Assembly: GCA_963770635.1 (NCBI GenBank)
Contig: CAVYQI010000005.1
Span: 599,695 to 663,694, forward strand
Length of the DNA: 64,000 nt
Reading direction: 5' to 3'
Source of the DNA: DASZIT01 sp963770635
Lineage (GTDB): Bacteria > Actinomycetota > Acidimicrobiia > Acidimicrobiales > RAAP-2
The notes beneath the pieces were generated by a model that saw only the letters and a list, made by a program, of their open reading frames with translations, searched no databases and had not been told where the DNA came from. Within the stretch, counting starts at the first letter, position 1; every line of letters starts with the position of its first letter. Shown here piece by piece: positions 1 through 9,200 of this stretch. The position numbers and the translations under genes were made by a program.

Positions 1-720
1 TGTTCAGGGTCTGGCCTCCGGTTGATCCGGAGAAGGTGGCATCGCCAAAGGCGAAGATGCCGCCGTCGCTGGCAACCAGCCAGTAGCCCTTGCCGTCGCG
101 AGTGGTCGCGATCCCCACTATCGGCTTGTTGAGATGGATGGCCCCGGTGGAGCCGAAGAAGGCGGCGTCGCCGAAGGCGAAGATGCCGCCGTCGGAGGCG
201 ACCAACCAGTAGCCCTTGCCATCAGGAGTCGGGGCCATCGAGACGATGGGCTGGTTCAAATGGATGGCCCCGGTGGAGCCGAAGAAGGCGGCGTCGCCGA
301 AGGCGAAGATGCCGCCGTCGGAGGCGACCAGCCAGTAGCCCTTGCCATCGGGAGTCGGGGCCATCGAGACGATGGGCCGGTTCAAATGGATGGCCCCGGT
401 GGAGCCGAAGAACGCGGCGTCGCCGAAGGCGAAGATGCCGCCGTCGGAGGCGACCAGCCAGTAGCCCTTGCCATCGGGAGTCGGGGCCATCGAGACGATG
501 GGCCGGTTCAGATGGAGGGCCCCGGTGGAGCCGAAGAACCCGGCGTCGCCGAAGGCGAAGATGCCGCCGTCGGAGGCCACCAGCCAGTAGCCCTTGCCAT
601 CGGGAGTCGGGGCCATCGAGACGATGGGCTGGTTCAGATGGAGAGACCCGGTGGAACCGAAGAATCCGGCGCCCCCAAAACTGAATATCCCGCCATCAGA
701 TGCCACCAGCCAGTACGGCT
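1..720 (-). repeat. Tandem 126-bp (42-aa) GYWLVASDGG repeats
   Basis: Read on the minus strand, this stretch encodes five full copies plus flanking partial copies of a 42-residue unit. Equivalent bases recur at 134, 260, 386, 512 and 638, an exact 126-bp period. Each unit contains GKGYWLVASDGGIFAFGDA, then FFGSTG and a linker like NQPIVSMAPTPD. The copies are nearly identical in DNA and the last (638-720) is more diverged (FSFGGAGFFGSTG). The array continues past the left edge. Such units are widespread in secreted proteins of Acidimicrobiia and other actinobacteria and are probably beta-propeller-like; that fold is inference. Confidence 0.85.
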
Positions 721-3700
721 GCGCATTCGAGGGGATGTTCGGCGGGGGGACGGTCGCCTTGGACACAACGATGGTGATGGCGGGGCTGACGACTCTGGAC
801 CGGATTGTCGGGGATGCAACCCCGTTGGAGGCGCTGATCGTGAAAGTGAACGAACCAGGAGAGGTCGGGATGCCGGAGAGGACTCCGGTGAGCGTGTTCA
901 ACGTCAGACCGGCCGGCAGTGACCCCGACGAGATGCTGAAGGTGGGTGCCGGGTTGCCGGATGCCACGAACGTGTACGAGTAGGGACTCCCGACCGTCGC
1001 CGTTCCTGGTGGGCTCTCGGCGGTGAAGACCGGAGTGACCTGCGCAGCGCTGATGGTGATGGTGATCGCGGGGCTGACCGCGTTGGGGGCTGTCCCGTTG
1101 GAGGCCGTCACCGTGAAGGTGAACGGGCCGGCGGTGGTCGGCGTCCCGGAGATGATCCCGGTGGCGGAGTTGAGGGTCAAGCCTCCGGGCAGTGTCCCGC
1201 TTGAAACCGTGAAGGTCGGAGCGGGGAAGCCATTGGCGATGAACGAATAGGAATACGCCGTGCCCACCACCCCGGTGGTCGGCGGGCTGTCAGCCGTGAA
1301 GGCCGGGGCGGTGCTCCCTCCTCCTCCTCCGCCGCCAGCCGCCACCGCCACCGCCGGCACCGATGGTGATGGTGATCGACGGGCTGACCGCATTGGGGGC
1401 TGTCCCGTTGGAGGCGGTGACGGTGAAGGTGAACGGTCCCGTGACGCTCGGCGTTCCCGACAGCACCCCGGTGGCGGGATTGAGGCTCAAGCCTCCAGGC
1501 AGTGCCCCGCTGTTCACCGTGAAAGTCGCCGCCGGACTCCCGCTGGCCGTGAAGGTGTAGCTGTAGGCGGTGCCCACCACTCCGGTGGCGGGCGGGCTGT
1601 CAGCCGTGAAGGCCGGGGCCGAGGTGATGGTGATGGTGATCGACGGGCTGACCGCATTGGGCAGTGTCCCGTTGGAGGCGGTGACGGTGAAGGTGGATGT
1701 TCCCGCCGTGGTCGGCGTCCCCGCCAGGATCCCGGTGACAGCGCTAAATGTCAGGCCGGCAGGGAAAGTTCCGCTGGAGATCGAGAAGGTCGGCGATGGT
1801 GAACCGCTGGCTCTGAACGTGTAGCTGTAGGCGGTGCCCACCACTCCGGTGGTCGGTGGGGTGTCGGCGGTGAAGGCCGGGGCAACGGGCGCGGCACCGA
1901 TGGTGATGGTGATCGACGGGCTGACCGCATTGGGGGCTGTCCCGTTGGAGGCGGTGACGGTGAAGGTGAACGGTCCCGTGACGCTCGGCGTTCCCGACAG
2001 CACCCCGGTGGCGGGATTGAGGCTCAAGCCTCCAGGCAGTGCCCCGCTGTTCACCGTGAAAGTCGCCGCCGGACTCCCGCTGGCCGTGAAGGTGTAGCTG
2101 TAGGCGGTGCCCACCACTCCGGTGGCGGGCGGGCTGTCAGCCGTGAAGGCCGGGGCCGAGGTGATGGTGATGGTGATCGACGGGCTGACCGCATTGGGGG
2201 CTGTCCCGTTGGAGGCCGTCACGTTGAAGGTGAACGGGCCGGCGGTGGTCGGCGTCCCCGACAGGACGCCGGTGAGCGGAGTTGAGGGTCAAGCCGGAAG
2301 GCAGCGACCCGCTGGACACGGAGAAGGTCGGCGCTGGTGATCCGCTGGCCGTGAAGGTGTAAGTGTACGGCGTGCCCACCACTCCGGTGGCGGGCGGGCT
2401 GTCAGCGGTGAAGGCCGGGGCCGAGGTGATGGTGATGGTGATCGACGGGCTGACCGCATTGGGCGGTGTCCCGTTGGAGGCGGTGACGGTGAAGGTGGAA
2501 CGACCCGCGGTGGTCGGCGTCCCGGAGAGGACCCCGGTGGCGGGATTGAGGCTCAAGCCTCCAGGCAGTGCCCCGCTGTTCACCGTGAAAGTCGCCGCCG
2601 GACTCCCGCTGGCCGTGAAGGTGTAGCTGTAGGCGGTGCCCACCACTCCGGTGGCGGGCGGGCTGTCAGCCGTGAAGGCCGGGGCCGAGGTGATGGTGAT
2701 GGTGATCGACGGGCTGACCGCATTGGGGGCTGTCCCGTTGGAGGCCGTGACCTTGAAGGTGAACGGGCCGGCGGTGGTCGGCGTCCCCGACAGGACGCCG
2801 GTGGCGGAGTTGAGGGTCAAGCCGGCAGGCAGCGACCCGCTGGACACGGAGAAGGTCGGCGCTGGTGATCCGCTGGCCGTGAAGGTGTAGGTGTACGGCG
2901 TGCCCACCACCCCGGCGGGCGGCGGGCTGTCAGCGGTGAAGGCCGGGGCCGAGGCGATGGTGATGGTGATCGACGGGCTGACCGCATTGGGCAGTGTCCC
3001 GTTGGAGGCGGTGACAGTGAAGGTGGATCCACCCGCGGTGGTTGGCGTCCCCGACAGGACCCCGGTGGCGGGATTGAGGCTCAAGCCTCCAGGCAGTGCC
3101 CCGCTGTTCACCGTGAAAGTCGCCGCCGGACTCCCGCTGGCCGTGAAGGTGTAGCTGTAGGCGGTGCCCACCACTCCGGTGGCGGGCGGGCTGTCAGCGG
3201 TGAAGGCCGGGGCCGAACTGATGGTGATGGTGAGCGAGGGGCTGACCGCGTTGGGGGCTGTCCCGTTGGAGGCGGTGACAGTGAAGGTGAACGGACCCGG
3301 GTGGTCGGCGTCCCGGACAGGACCCCGGGGCGGGAGTTGAGGGTCAAGCCTCCCGGCAGCGCCCCACTGGTGACCGAGAAGGTCGGCGCCGGACTCCCGC
3401 TGGCCGTGAAGGTGTAGGTGTAGGCGGTGCCCACCACTCCGGTGGTCGGGCGGGCTGTCGGCGGTAAAGGCCGGGGCCGAACTGATGGTGATGGTGAGCG
3501 AGGGGCTGACCGCGTTGGGGGCTGTCCCGTTGGAGGCTGTCACCATGAAGGTGAACGGGCCGGCGGTGGTCGGCGTCCCCGAGAGGACCCCGGTGGCGGA
3601 ATTGAGGGTCAGGCCTCCCGGCAGTGTCCCGCTGGTGACCGCGAAGGTCGGCGCCGGGCTCCCGCTGGCCGTGAACGTGTAGGTGTAGGGCGTGCCCACC

Positions 3701-5304
3701 ACCCCGGTGGCCGGCGGGCTGTCAGCGGTAAAGGCCGGGGCCGAGGTGACGTTCTGAATTTCAGAACCGCAAGCACTTGTAGACGAACTGTTGTAGGTGT
3801 CGCCCGAGTACGACGCCTGCCAGTAGTAGGAGCCGACGGTGCCCAGGGTTACTGCGGTCGAAGCCGGCAGAGTGCCAGCGGTGGTGATTGGTTCGGCGGT
3901 TCCGCTGCTCGCCAGGTCGCTGCAGTTGGAGTCCGAGTACACGTTGTACGTGATGGTGCCCGTGGCCTCAGAGGCGTTAGTGCCGGACAAGGTGGCCTGG
4001 TCCGTTACGGCCGTAGCGGTCGGCACCGAGATAGCCGTCCCCGACGAACCCCCGCCCGAGAGAGAAGTGGACACCGTGGTCGCCGTCAGCAGGCCGCCGA
4101 CCGTGGCACAACTTTGGGTTGTGGGACTCGCGTTGGTCTGTTCGAAGACGATCTTCGGTAAACCTTGGGCTCCGATTGTTGGAGTGGCCGTTAAACTCAG
4201 GTTATTCGTCTCAGCGGTGAACCCCTCCATCATGCATGTAGGGGCTGACAGACTGCTATCGGACAACGTCGTCTGCGCCTCAAGCGTCGTGCTCGGACCA
4301 AAGTTTGCTTTGCCGCCGCCAGCGTCACCGAAGACGTTGAACTCGGAAGTGTTCCAATTTGGCGCAAGGCCGACCATGCTGTCAGCGTTGGTCACGAGGG
4401 TTGCTTCGCCCCCATTGACCAAAGTCACCTCGTCATTGCCACCTGCAGCAGCGCTTCCCGTGAGTTGTGCCGTGGCAAGGTCGGCAGCGGTGAGGCGACT
4501 GCCTGGATACGAGGAAGCCGGGCTGTTGATGAAGCAGTCGTTACCACCACGAGAAGAATCACTAACCGTATTCCAGCCAGACGGGCAGGTGGTGTTATAG
4601 CCAAGCAACCAATACTGCATGAACACTTCGTTGTGAGACGCATCATCTTCGTAGATGAACTGCTGCCAGGCCTGGCAGTTGCTTGGAACGGCACTTGCTG
4701 AGCACGTCGGCGAGTTTGAGAAAAACTGAGTGTTGAGCTGAAGCGTGAAGGTGTTCGGGACCTGCGGTCCCGAGTCGTCAAATTGCCCCATTTCGGTGGG
4801 ACTCGGGCTCACATCAGCAAACGATCCTGTTGCACTCGATATCGTGCCGGGGACCAGGGCTGAGTAGTCGACACCGTTACCAACGGTCGCAGTCGGGTCT
4901 GTTGGTAACGGTGTCGAGTCGCCTGCAGGTTGGAAAGGAACCTCCGGTGCGACCGTGCAAGTGGTGGAATGCCATTGCAACGAGGGGTAGGAAGCCTGAT
5001 AGCAGCCCCGGCTAAGGCGGGGAGGCTGCGCTATGGCTTGCTGCCACGCCGGCGTCGAGGGCGAGGACGAGGGCGACGAGACCGCCAACGCCGGGGAGGC
5101 AGGAGCTGCGACGGCCAGAAGCGCCGGAAGAGAAATAGCCGACATCGAAACAAGGACACCCATGAACACCCGTCGGCCACGGCGCGGGCCCCGAGCAACC
5201 GGATCCAGGCCCGCACGGCCTTCGCCAATTTGATGGCGATCAGATCGGCTGGCCAAACCCAGCCCAGGCCGGACTCCCCGACCAGGGCCCGAGCTCGAAG
5301 TCAT
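1..5304 (-). CDS. Large secreted multi-repeat surface protein (Ig-like plus GYWLVASDGG repeats), 3' end beyond window
   Basis: The gene starts at ATG 5304, preceded by a strong ribosome site (AGGAGGGG complement at 5315-5322, 10 nt away), and runs off the left edge, giving at least 1,765 residues. A signal peptide with an n-region of about 45 residues and a hydrophobic core (MGVLVSMSAISLPALLAVAA) ends near an ALA site at about residue 75. Residues 85-420 are Cys-containing and unrecognised; about 430-515 look like one bacterial Ig-like domain. From about residue 520 there are some 11 putative-Ig (He_PIG-type) repeats beginning APAFTADSPP, a Gly-rich linker near 1330, then the 42-aa repeats. 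Likely exported or surface-displayed. Reading breaks at about 1337, 2274 and 3448/3300 (the last two compensate) each restore the expected repeat if one base is corrected, so I treat this as one gene with consensus errors. No catalytic motif seen. Confidence 0.8.
1010..3750 (-). repeat. Near-identical tandem Ig-like repeat DNA, unit about 264 bp
   Basis: Equivalent positions recur at 1363, 1627, 1903, 2164, 2429, 2693 and 2957, spacings of 261-276 bp (88 aa typical). The block 1363-1625 is virtually base-for-base the same as 1903-2165, and other units share long identical tracts, pointing to recent duplication or gene conversion. Two alternating subtypes are visible: GVVGTAYSY...GSPAATFTVNSG and GVVGTPYTY...GSPAPTFSVSSG. 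Such DNA is also prone to assembly collapse, so the copy number here may not be true. Confidence 0.9.
3751..3767. repeat. Perfect 17-nt palindrome inside the repeat-protein gene
   Basis: GTTCTGAA-T-TTCAGAAC is perfectly symmetric. It encodes SEIQN at the junction between the N-terminal region and the first Ig repeat. It is AT-richer than its surroundings. No function is claimed. Confidence 0.5.
4868..4917. repeat. 17-bp perfect inverted repeat with 16-nt spacer, inside coding sequence
   Basis: Left arm 4868-4884 (TCGACACCGTTACCAAC) is exactly complementary to right arm 4901-4917 (GTTGGTAACGGTGTCGA). It lies in codons about 130-146 of the secreted repeat protein, encoding STPLP...VGNGVDY. The transcript would form a strong hairpin early in the coding region. 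It could be an mRNA structure or a relic of an inversion or duplication; nothing nearby identifies a recombinase. Confidence 0.75.
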
Positions 5305-5662
5305 ATCTCTGTCGCCCCTCCTACCGATGCCAATCGCCGGCCTGACGATTTCTGCCCCATGCAGGACCGTCCCCGGGCAACCTGGAGCATCGACACCTCA
5401 CCATGTACGGCTTTGCTCACCTGGACCTCGCGGGCTGGCTGGCTAGCGTGACTATAGGCCTAGTTCTGTCAGTTGACATGAAAATTCATGTACGACTATC
5501 GGCTGGGATCGGATCGCCCGACCGCCGGGTCCTGTGCGCCTCGGTGTGCTGCCGTCTGTGCACCCTGACCATCAGGAATGACCCGTGAGGCAAACACGCC
5601 CGGCTGGCAGGGGGTCGACGCGAATCCTCGAATCGCGAAGTCCCTTGTACCCCTTCACCTAT
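5305..5662. other. Intergenic region of 358 nt, promoter side of the secreted repeat protein
   Basis: No convincing gene on either strand. It holds the ribosome site for the 5304 start and an AT-rich patch around 5455-5500. A 7-bp inverted repeat beside 5663 (TTCACCT ATTC AGGTGAA, overlapping the stop codon of the upstream oxidoreductase) could be a weak terminator but has no T-tract. Confidence 0.5.
5476..5491. promoter_or_regulatory. Operator-like palindrome upstream of the secreted repeat protein
   Basis: ACATGAA-AA-TTCATGT has perfect 7-bp arms with a 2-nt centre, in an AT-rich island about 170 nt upstream of the 5304 start. Position and symmetry suit a regulator site; no regulator is assigned. 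Confidence 0.3.
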
Positions 5663-6610
5663 TCAGGTGAAAGCAGGAACGACCTCCTCGGCCAGCAGTT
5701 CGAGGGTCTCTCGCTCTCCTCGGTCGTGGGGGAAGAAGATGAACGTCGAGATTCCCTGCTCGACCGCCGCGGCCATGCGTTCGATGACCGTGGCCGGAGT
5801 CCCCACATAGCCGGCCTCGACAACTCCCCAACCCGGGCCCGGGTAGCGGTGAAGCGCGCGTTCCCTCGCCTCATCGACCAGTGATTCGTCTGGCACCAGC
5901 ACCAGCACCGCCTCATGCGACCGACGGATGGCCGCCGGGTCCCGACCAATGCGTTCGCACTCGGCGTCCAGCAGAACTTGGCTCGCCTCCCAGTCGGCTA
6001 GCCCGTAGGTGGGAATGCTCCACACGTCGGCATATCGGGCCACCAGGGGGAGGGTGCGACGCCGCCCGACACCACCCACGTGGATGCGCGGGCGCGGGCG
6101 CTGGACCGGCCCCGGCCGGTTGGGAAGGTCGAAGACCTGGAAGTGATGGCCCTCGAACGAGGTGACCTCCTGCGTCAGCATCTGCGAGACGATCTCGAGT
6201 GTCTCCTCCAGCCGTTCCCAGCGTTCTGCTGCGGTCCCCCAGGGGAGCCCGGCCTGTTGATGTTCGAGCTCCACGGAACCGCTGCCGAGCCCGATTTCGA
6301 GACGGCCTTCCGAAAGGACGTCGAGGGTGGTGGCCATCTTGGCCAAGAGTGCCGGGTGCCGGAAGTTGGCACACAGCACCAGGTGGCCCACCCGCAGCCG
6401 CTCGGTGCGGGCCAGGACATAACTGGCCAGTGTCCAACCCTCGAAGGAATCCCTGGCCGGGAGTCCGGGGCTGTAGAAGTGGTCGTAAAGCCACAACGAA
6501 TGGATCCCGAGCCGATCGGCCGTGATCGCCCGGTCCAATATGGCGTCCCGCCCCAGCGCCACTTGGGGCAGGTAGATACCGACCTCGATCGCCTGTCCCT
6601 TTTTTGTCAC
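5663..6610 (-). CDS. LLM class (luciferase-like) oxidoreductase, probably F420-dependent
   Basis: About 315 residues, the usual length for the luciferase-like monooxygenase TIM barrel. The N-terminal strand EVGIYLPQ, followed by SLWLYDHF, GHLVLCANFRHPALLAK and EIGLGSGS, is typical of actinobacterial members using flavin or coenzyme F420. The GTG start at 6610 lies 2 nt after the stop of the TetR gene, with AGGA directly abutting it, so the start is plausible but not certain. It is the last gene of the operon headed by the Baeyer-Villiger monooxygenase. The likely role is a redox step on a ketone, alcohol or enoyl intermediate; the cofactor choice is inferred from family and lineage. Confidence 0.8.
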   Translation of the reverse strand: MTKKGQAIEVGIYLPQVALGRDAILDRAITADRLGIHSLWLYDHFYSPGLPARDSFEGWTLASYVLARTERLRVGHLVLCANFRHPALLAKMATTLDVLSEGRLEIGLGSGSVELEHQQAGLPWGTAAERWERLEETLEIVSQMLTQEVTSFEGHHFQVFDLPNRPGPVQRPRPRIHVGGVGRRRTLPLVARYADVWSIPTYGLADWEASQVLLDAECERIGRDPAAIRRSHEAVLVLVPDESLVDEARERALHRYPGPGWGVVEAGYVGTPATVIERMAAAVEQGISTFIFFPHDRGERETLELLAEEVVPAFT

Positions 6611-6612
6611 TC

Positions 6613-7266
6613 CTAGCCGGCCTGGGTGACTCCGAGAGCCGGGAGCGTGAATCGGAGAACATGGGACCTGGCCGCGGGTCTGTCCATCGGCCGCTGCCGG
6701 CGCACGTGCGGACTGGCGACACTCCACACCAGGTCGAAGATGGCATGGGCATCGGGGAGGGGGTCAGTGGTGGGGAAGGATCCGTCCGCCAGGCCCTGAC
6801 GGAGCGCCTGCACGAGCGGTGCGATCAATCCGTCCCGGAGGGCTGCCTCCTCGTCGCTGTAGCCGACGGTCTGGCGAGCCACCACGTTGAACATGACCAG
6901 TCGTTGGATCCGCTTCCGGTCGTAGGCGATGGCAAGGATCTCGTCGATCCATACGTGGACGGCGTCAATGGCCGCCTTGGCTTCGCCCACCTCGCGGGCC
7001 ACCTGGGCCACATCCGGTCCCGAGGCGGTGCGGAACATGGCCAATAACAGATCGTCCTTGGACTGGAACTGCCGGTAGAAGGCACGGGTCGACAAGCCGG
7101 CATGATCGAGGATGTCCTGCACGCTTGCACCTTGGAAGCCGTTCCGCCGCATGACCTTGAGGGCGGCGTCCATCAGCTGACCCCGCTCGACCCGAGCCTC
7201 GGGGGTCAGGCTGGCTTCGCTAATGGCATCCTCGACCGGGGCGTCGTCGTTAGGGAGGGCGGACAC
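6613..7266 (-). CDS. TetR/AcrR family transcriptional regulator
   Basis: 217 residues. An N-terminal helix-turn-helix at about residues 40-75 (SVQDILDHAGLSTRAFYRQF) follows the typical TetR first helix. The C-terminal ligand domain is not assignable. The GTG start at 7266 is 5 nt downstream of the acyl-CoA ligase stop, and the gene is followed after 2 nt by the LLM oxidoreductase, so it is co-transcribed with the catabolic genes it probably controls. Actinobacterial steroid and lipid regulons are often run by TetR proteins that bind CoA thioesters; that this one does is inference. Confidence 0.88.
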   Translation of the reverse strand: MSALPNDDAPVEDAISEASLTPEARVERGQLMDAALKVMRRNGFQGASVQDILDHAGLSTRAFYRQFQSKDDLLLAMFRTASGPDVAQVAREVGEAKAAIDAVHVWIDEILAIAYDRKRIQRLVMFNVVARQTVGYSDEEAALRDGLIAPLVQALRQGLADGSFPTTDPLPDAHAIFDLVWSVASPHVRRQRPMDRPAARSHVLRFTLPALGVTQAG

Positions 7267-7271
7267 CCTGG

Positions 7272-8807
7272 TTACGATACCGGCCTGCCCTCGGGCTCTG
7301 CTGGGCTCCCGGTCGGCAGGGTGGCGGACAGGTCGGACAGGATCTGCCGCCGCAACAGCTTGCCGGTGGGGGTGCGGGGCAGTTCGGGCCAGAACACCAC
7401 CAGATCAGGGGTTTTGGACGACCGAAGGTGCTTACGGACCCACTCGGCGAGTTCCTCGGCGGCGATGTCCCCGCCGTCATCGTCGATGCAGACCACTGCG
7501 GCAATGCGCTGGCCCCATTCGTCGTCGGGCACCCCGACCACCGCGGCGTCTTCCACCGCCGGGTGTTGCATCAGCACGTCCTCGATCTCCGCCGGGGAGA
7601 CGTTCTCGCCGCCACGGATGATGGTGTCGTCGGCCCGTCCCTCGATGAACAAGTACCCTTCGTCGTCCACCCACCCTTTGTCCCCGGTCGGGAACCAGCC
7701 TTCGGCGTCGAGCACCGACACACCGGCGTACTCCCCCGAGACCTGTTCCCCGCGCAGAAAGATGAGGCCGGGCGACTGGTCGGGCAACGGTGCGCCGGCA
7801 TCGTCCCTGACCTCCACCTCGACCCCGGGGATGACCCGTCCGACGGAGCCCAACCGGACCCGAGCCCCCGGCTGGTCGGACTGCAACCCGGCCCGGTGAT
7901 CGTCGGGGTTCAGAAGTGCGATGGTGGAACTGGTCTCGGTGAGGCCGTAGGCATTGACGAATCCGGTATCCGGGAAGCGGGCCAGCGCTTCTTCGAGCAC
8001 CGGGATGGGCATGCGCGAACCGCCATAGGCCAGGGTGCGAAGGCTGGGCACCGCGGCGTCGGCCCCATCGAGGTATCGCACCACCCGGGCCATCATGGTC
8101 GGGACCACCATCGCTTGGGTGATGCTCTCCGTCCGGATGGTCTCGAGCCAGAGTTCAGGGTCGAAGTTCTCGAGATAGACGATGCGACGACCGGCATAGA
8201 GGTTGGACAGCAGATTGGCCAGCCCGGCGATGTGATAGGTCGGCACCGTGACCAGGGCCGCCTCGTCTTCGCCCGCCTGGGCGAACTCCACGGTGGTGAA
8301 CACGTAGGAAGCCAGGTTCCGGTGGCGTAGGAGGGCGGCCTTGGGCGTTCCCGACGTCCCGCTGGTGTACAGCACCACCGCCACATCGTCGGCTTCACCG
8401 GGCGTCGGCGGGTCTCCCTCGGAAGCTGCCGGGTGCAGGGACCCGAGAAAGGTGGTGATCGACCTCGACTGCTCGGGGGCACGATCAGCGACCCAGGGTT
8501 CGTCGCTCACCACCAGGGCCTGGGGGTGAGCGGCCATCAGCTGCTGGAGCTGCTCGCGTCCCAGCCGGTAATTGAGGGGGATGAACGGCACTCCGGCGGC
8601 GCCGGCTGCGAACAGAGCAACGGGAAAGGCAGGATGGCTCGGTCCGATGTAAATGACCGCATCGGCGTCCAGGCGACGGATGAGTTCGGCCCTTGCGGCA
8701 GCCAGGGTGCCAAGATCGGTGTAGCTGAGGGAGTCGCCCCCGGCGGTGACTGCTGTCCGGTCCCCGTAGCCGGTGACGGCCATCTCCAACAGCAGGTTCA
8801 GATCCAC
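7272..8807 (-). CDS. AMP-dependent acyl-CoA synthetase/ligase
   Basis: 511 residues, full length for the ANL superfamily. The P-loop-like motif YTSGTSGTPK is at residues 147-156, AYGLTETS is the A5 motif, GDKGWVDDEGYLFIEGR carries the A7/A8 region, and the A10 lysine is in PTGKLLRR near the C terminus. It should convert a carboxylic acid, ATP and CoA into an acyl-CoA through an acyl-AMP in the cytoplasm. Start is GTG at 8807. It is sandwiched between a small conserved protein (10-nt gap) and the TetR gene. The substrate is unknown; the neighbouring monooxygenase suggests an acid released from a cyclic ketone. Confidence 0.92.
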   Translation of the reverse strand: MDLNLLLEMAVTGYGDRTAVTAGGDSLSYTDLGTLAAARAELIRRLDADAVIYIGPSHPAFPVALFAAGAAGVPFIPLNYRLGREQLQQLMAAHPQALVVSDEPWVADRAPEQSRSITTFLGSLHPAASEGDPPTPGEADDVAVVLYTSGTSGTPKAALLRHRNLASYVFTTVEFAQAGEDEAALVTVPTYHIAGLANLLSNLYAGRRIVYLENFDPELWLETIRTESITQAMVVPTMMARVVRYLDGADAAVPSLRTLAYGGSRMPIPVLEEALARFPDTGFVNAYGLTETSSTIALLNPDDHRAGLQSDQPGARVRLGSVGRVIPGVEVEVRDDAGAPLPDQSPGLIFLRGEQVSGEYAGVSVLDAEGWFPTGDKGWVDDEGYLFIEGRADDTIIRGGENVSPAEIEDVLMQHPAVEDAAVVGVPDDEWGQRIAAVVCIDDDGGDIAAEELAEWVRKHLRSSKTPDLVVFWPELPRTPTGKLLRRQILSDLSATLPTGSPAEPEGRPVS

Positions 8808-8817
8808 ACCGACAACT

Positions 8818-9120
8818 TCAGTCCGACGATGGAAGTGGCTTGGCGCCCCTGATGGTCAGTGCCCGGCCGTCACACGCCAATGCCCCCGGACCCGCCTTGG
8901 TGCAGAGCACCTCGAGGTCGGCCTCCTCGTCGACATAGCGCTTCCCGAGAAGAGCACCGTCTCCCTCGGTGGTGGGATGTCCGCCCAGGCTCCGGGGCGA
9001 GTCCATATCCACCAGGGCGCTTCCACTACAGGTGAGCTTCACGTCGGTGGTGGGCGCCTTGACCACCACGACTTCGATAGTGCAGTCGGGACAGCCCAGA
9101 CGGAGACCGGCTTTCAACAT
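8818..9120 (-). CDS. Small conserved actinobacterial protein of unknown function
   Basis: 100 residues starting MLKAGLRLGCPDCTIEVVVV, with a CPDC motif near the N terminus, a central GKRYVDEEADLEVLCTKAG and an end AKPLPSSD. It resembles from memory a small family found beside acyl-CoA ligases in actinobacteria, but I cannot name a domain. ATG 9120 was chosen because that family begins there; an in-frame upstream start at 9159 also exists. The CxxC plus two later cysteines could bind a metal; this is not shown. Confidence 0.65.
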   Translation of the reverse strand: MLKAGLRLGCPDCTIEVVVVKAPTTDVKLTCSGSALVDMDSPRSLGGHPTTEGDGALLGKRYVDEEADLEVLCTKAGPGALACDGRALTIRGAKPLPSSD

Positions 9121-9200
9121 GGCGCCATTTGTATCACCGTTCCCCGCCTGCGAGCACAAGCTGACGGTCCGGTCATCCCAGCCCGGGAGGCCAGGCCCAG

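Noticed and set aside
1..720. 126-bp tandem repeats as a CRISPR array
   Set aside because: The unit is codon-phased, 126 bp long, without spacers, and encodes a known protein repeat.
1023..4600. Long plus-strand open frames over the repeat region
   Set aside because: They mirror the 264-bp and 126-bp repeat periods antisense to the real gene and have no ribosome sites or domain logic; they are products of GC-rich repeat DNA.
7250..7275. Leaderless promoter (TATCGT) before the TetR gene
   Set aside because: The hexamer lies inside the last codons of the upstream ligase gene and the gap is 5 nt; co-transcription is simpler.
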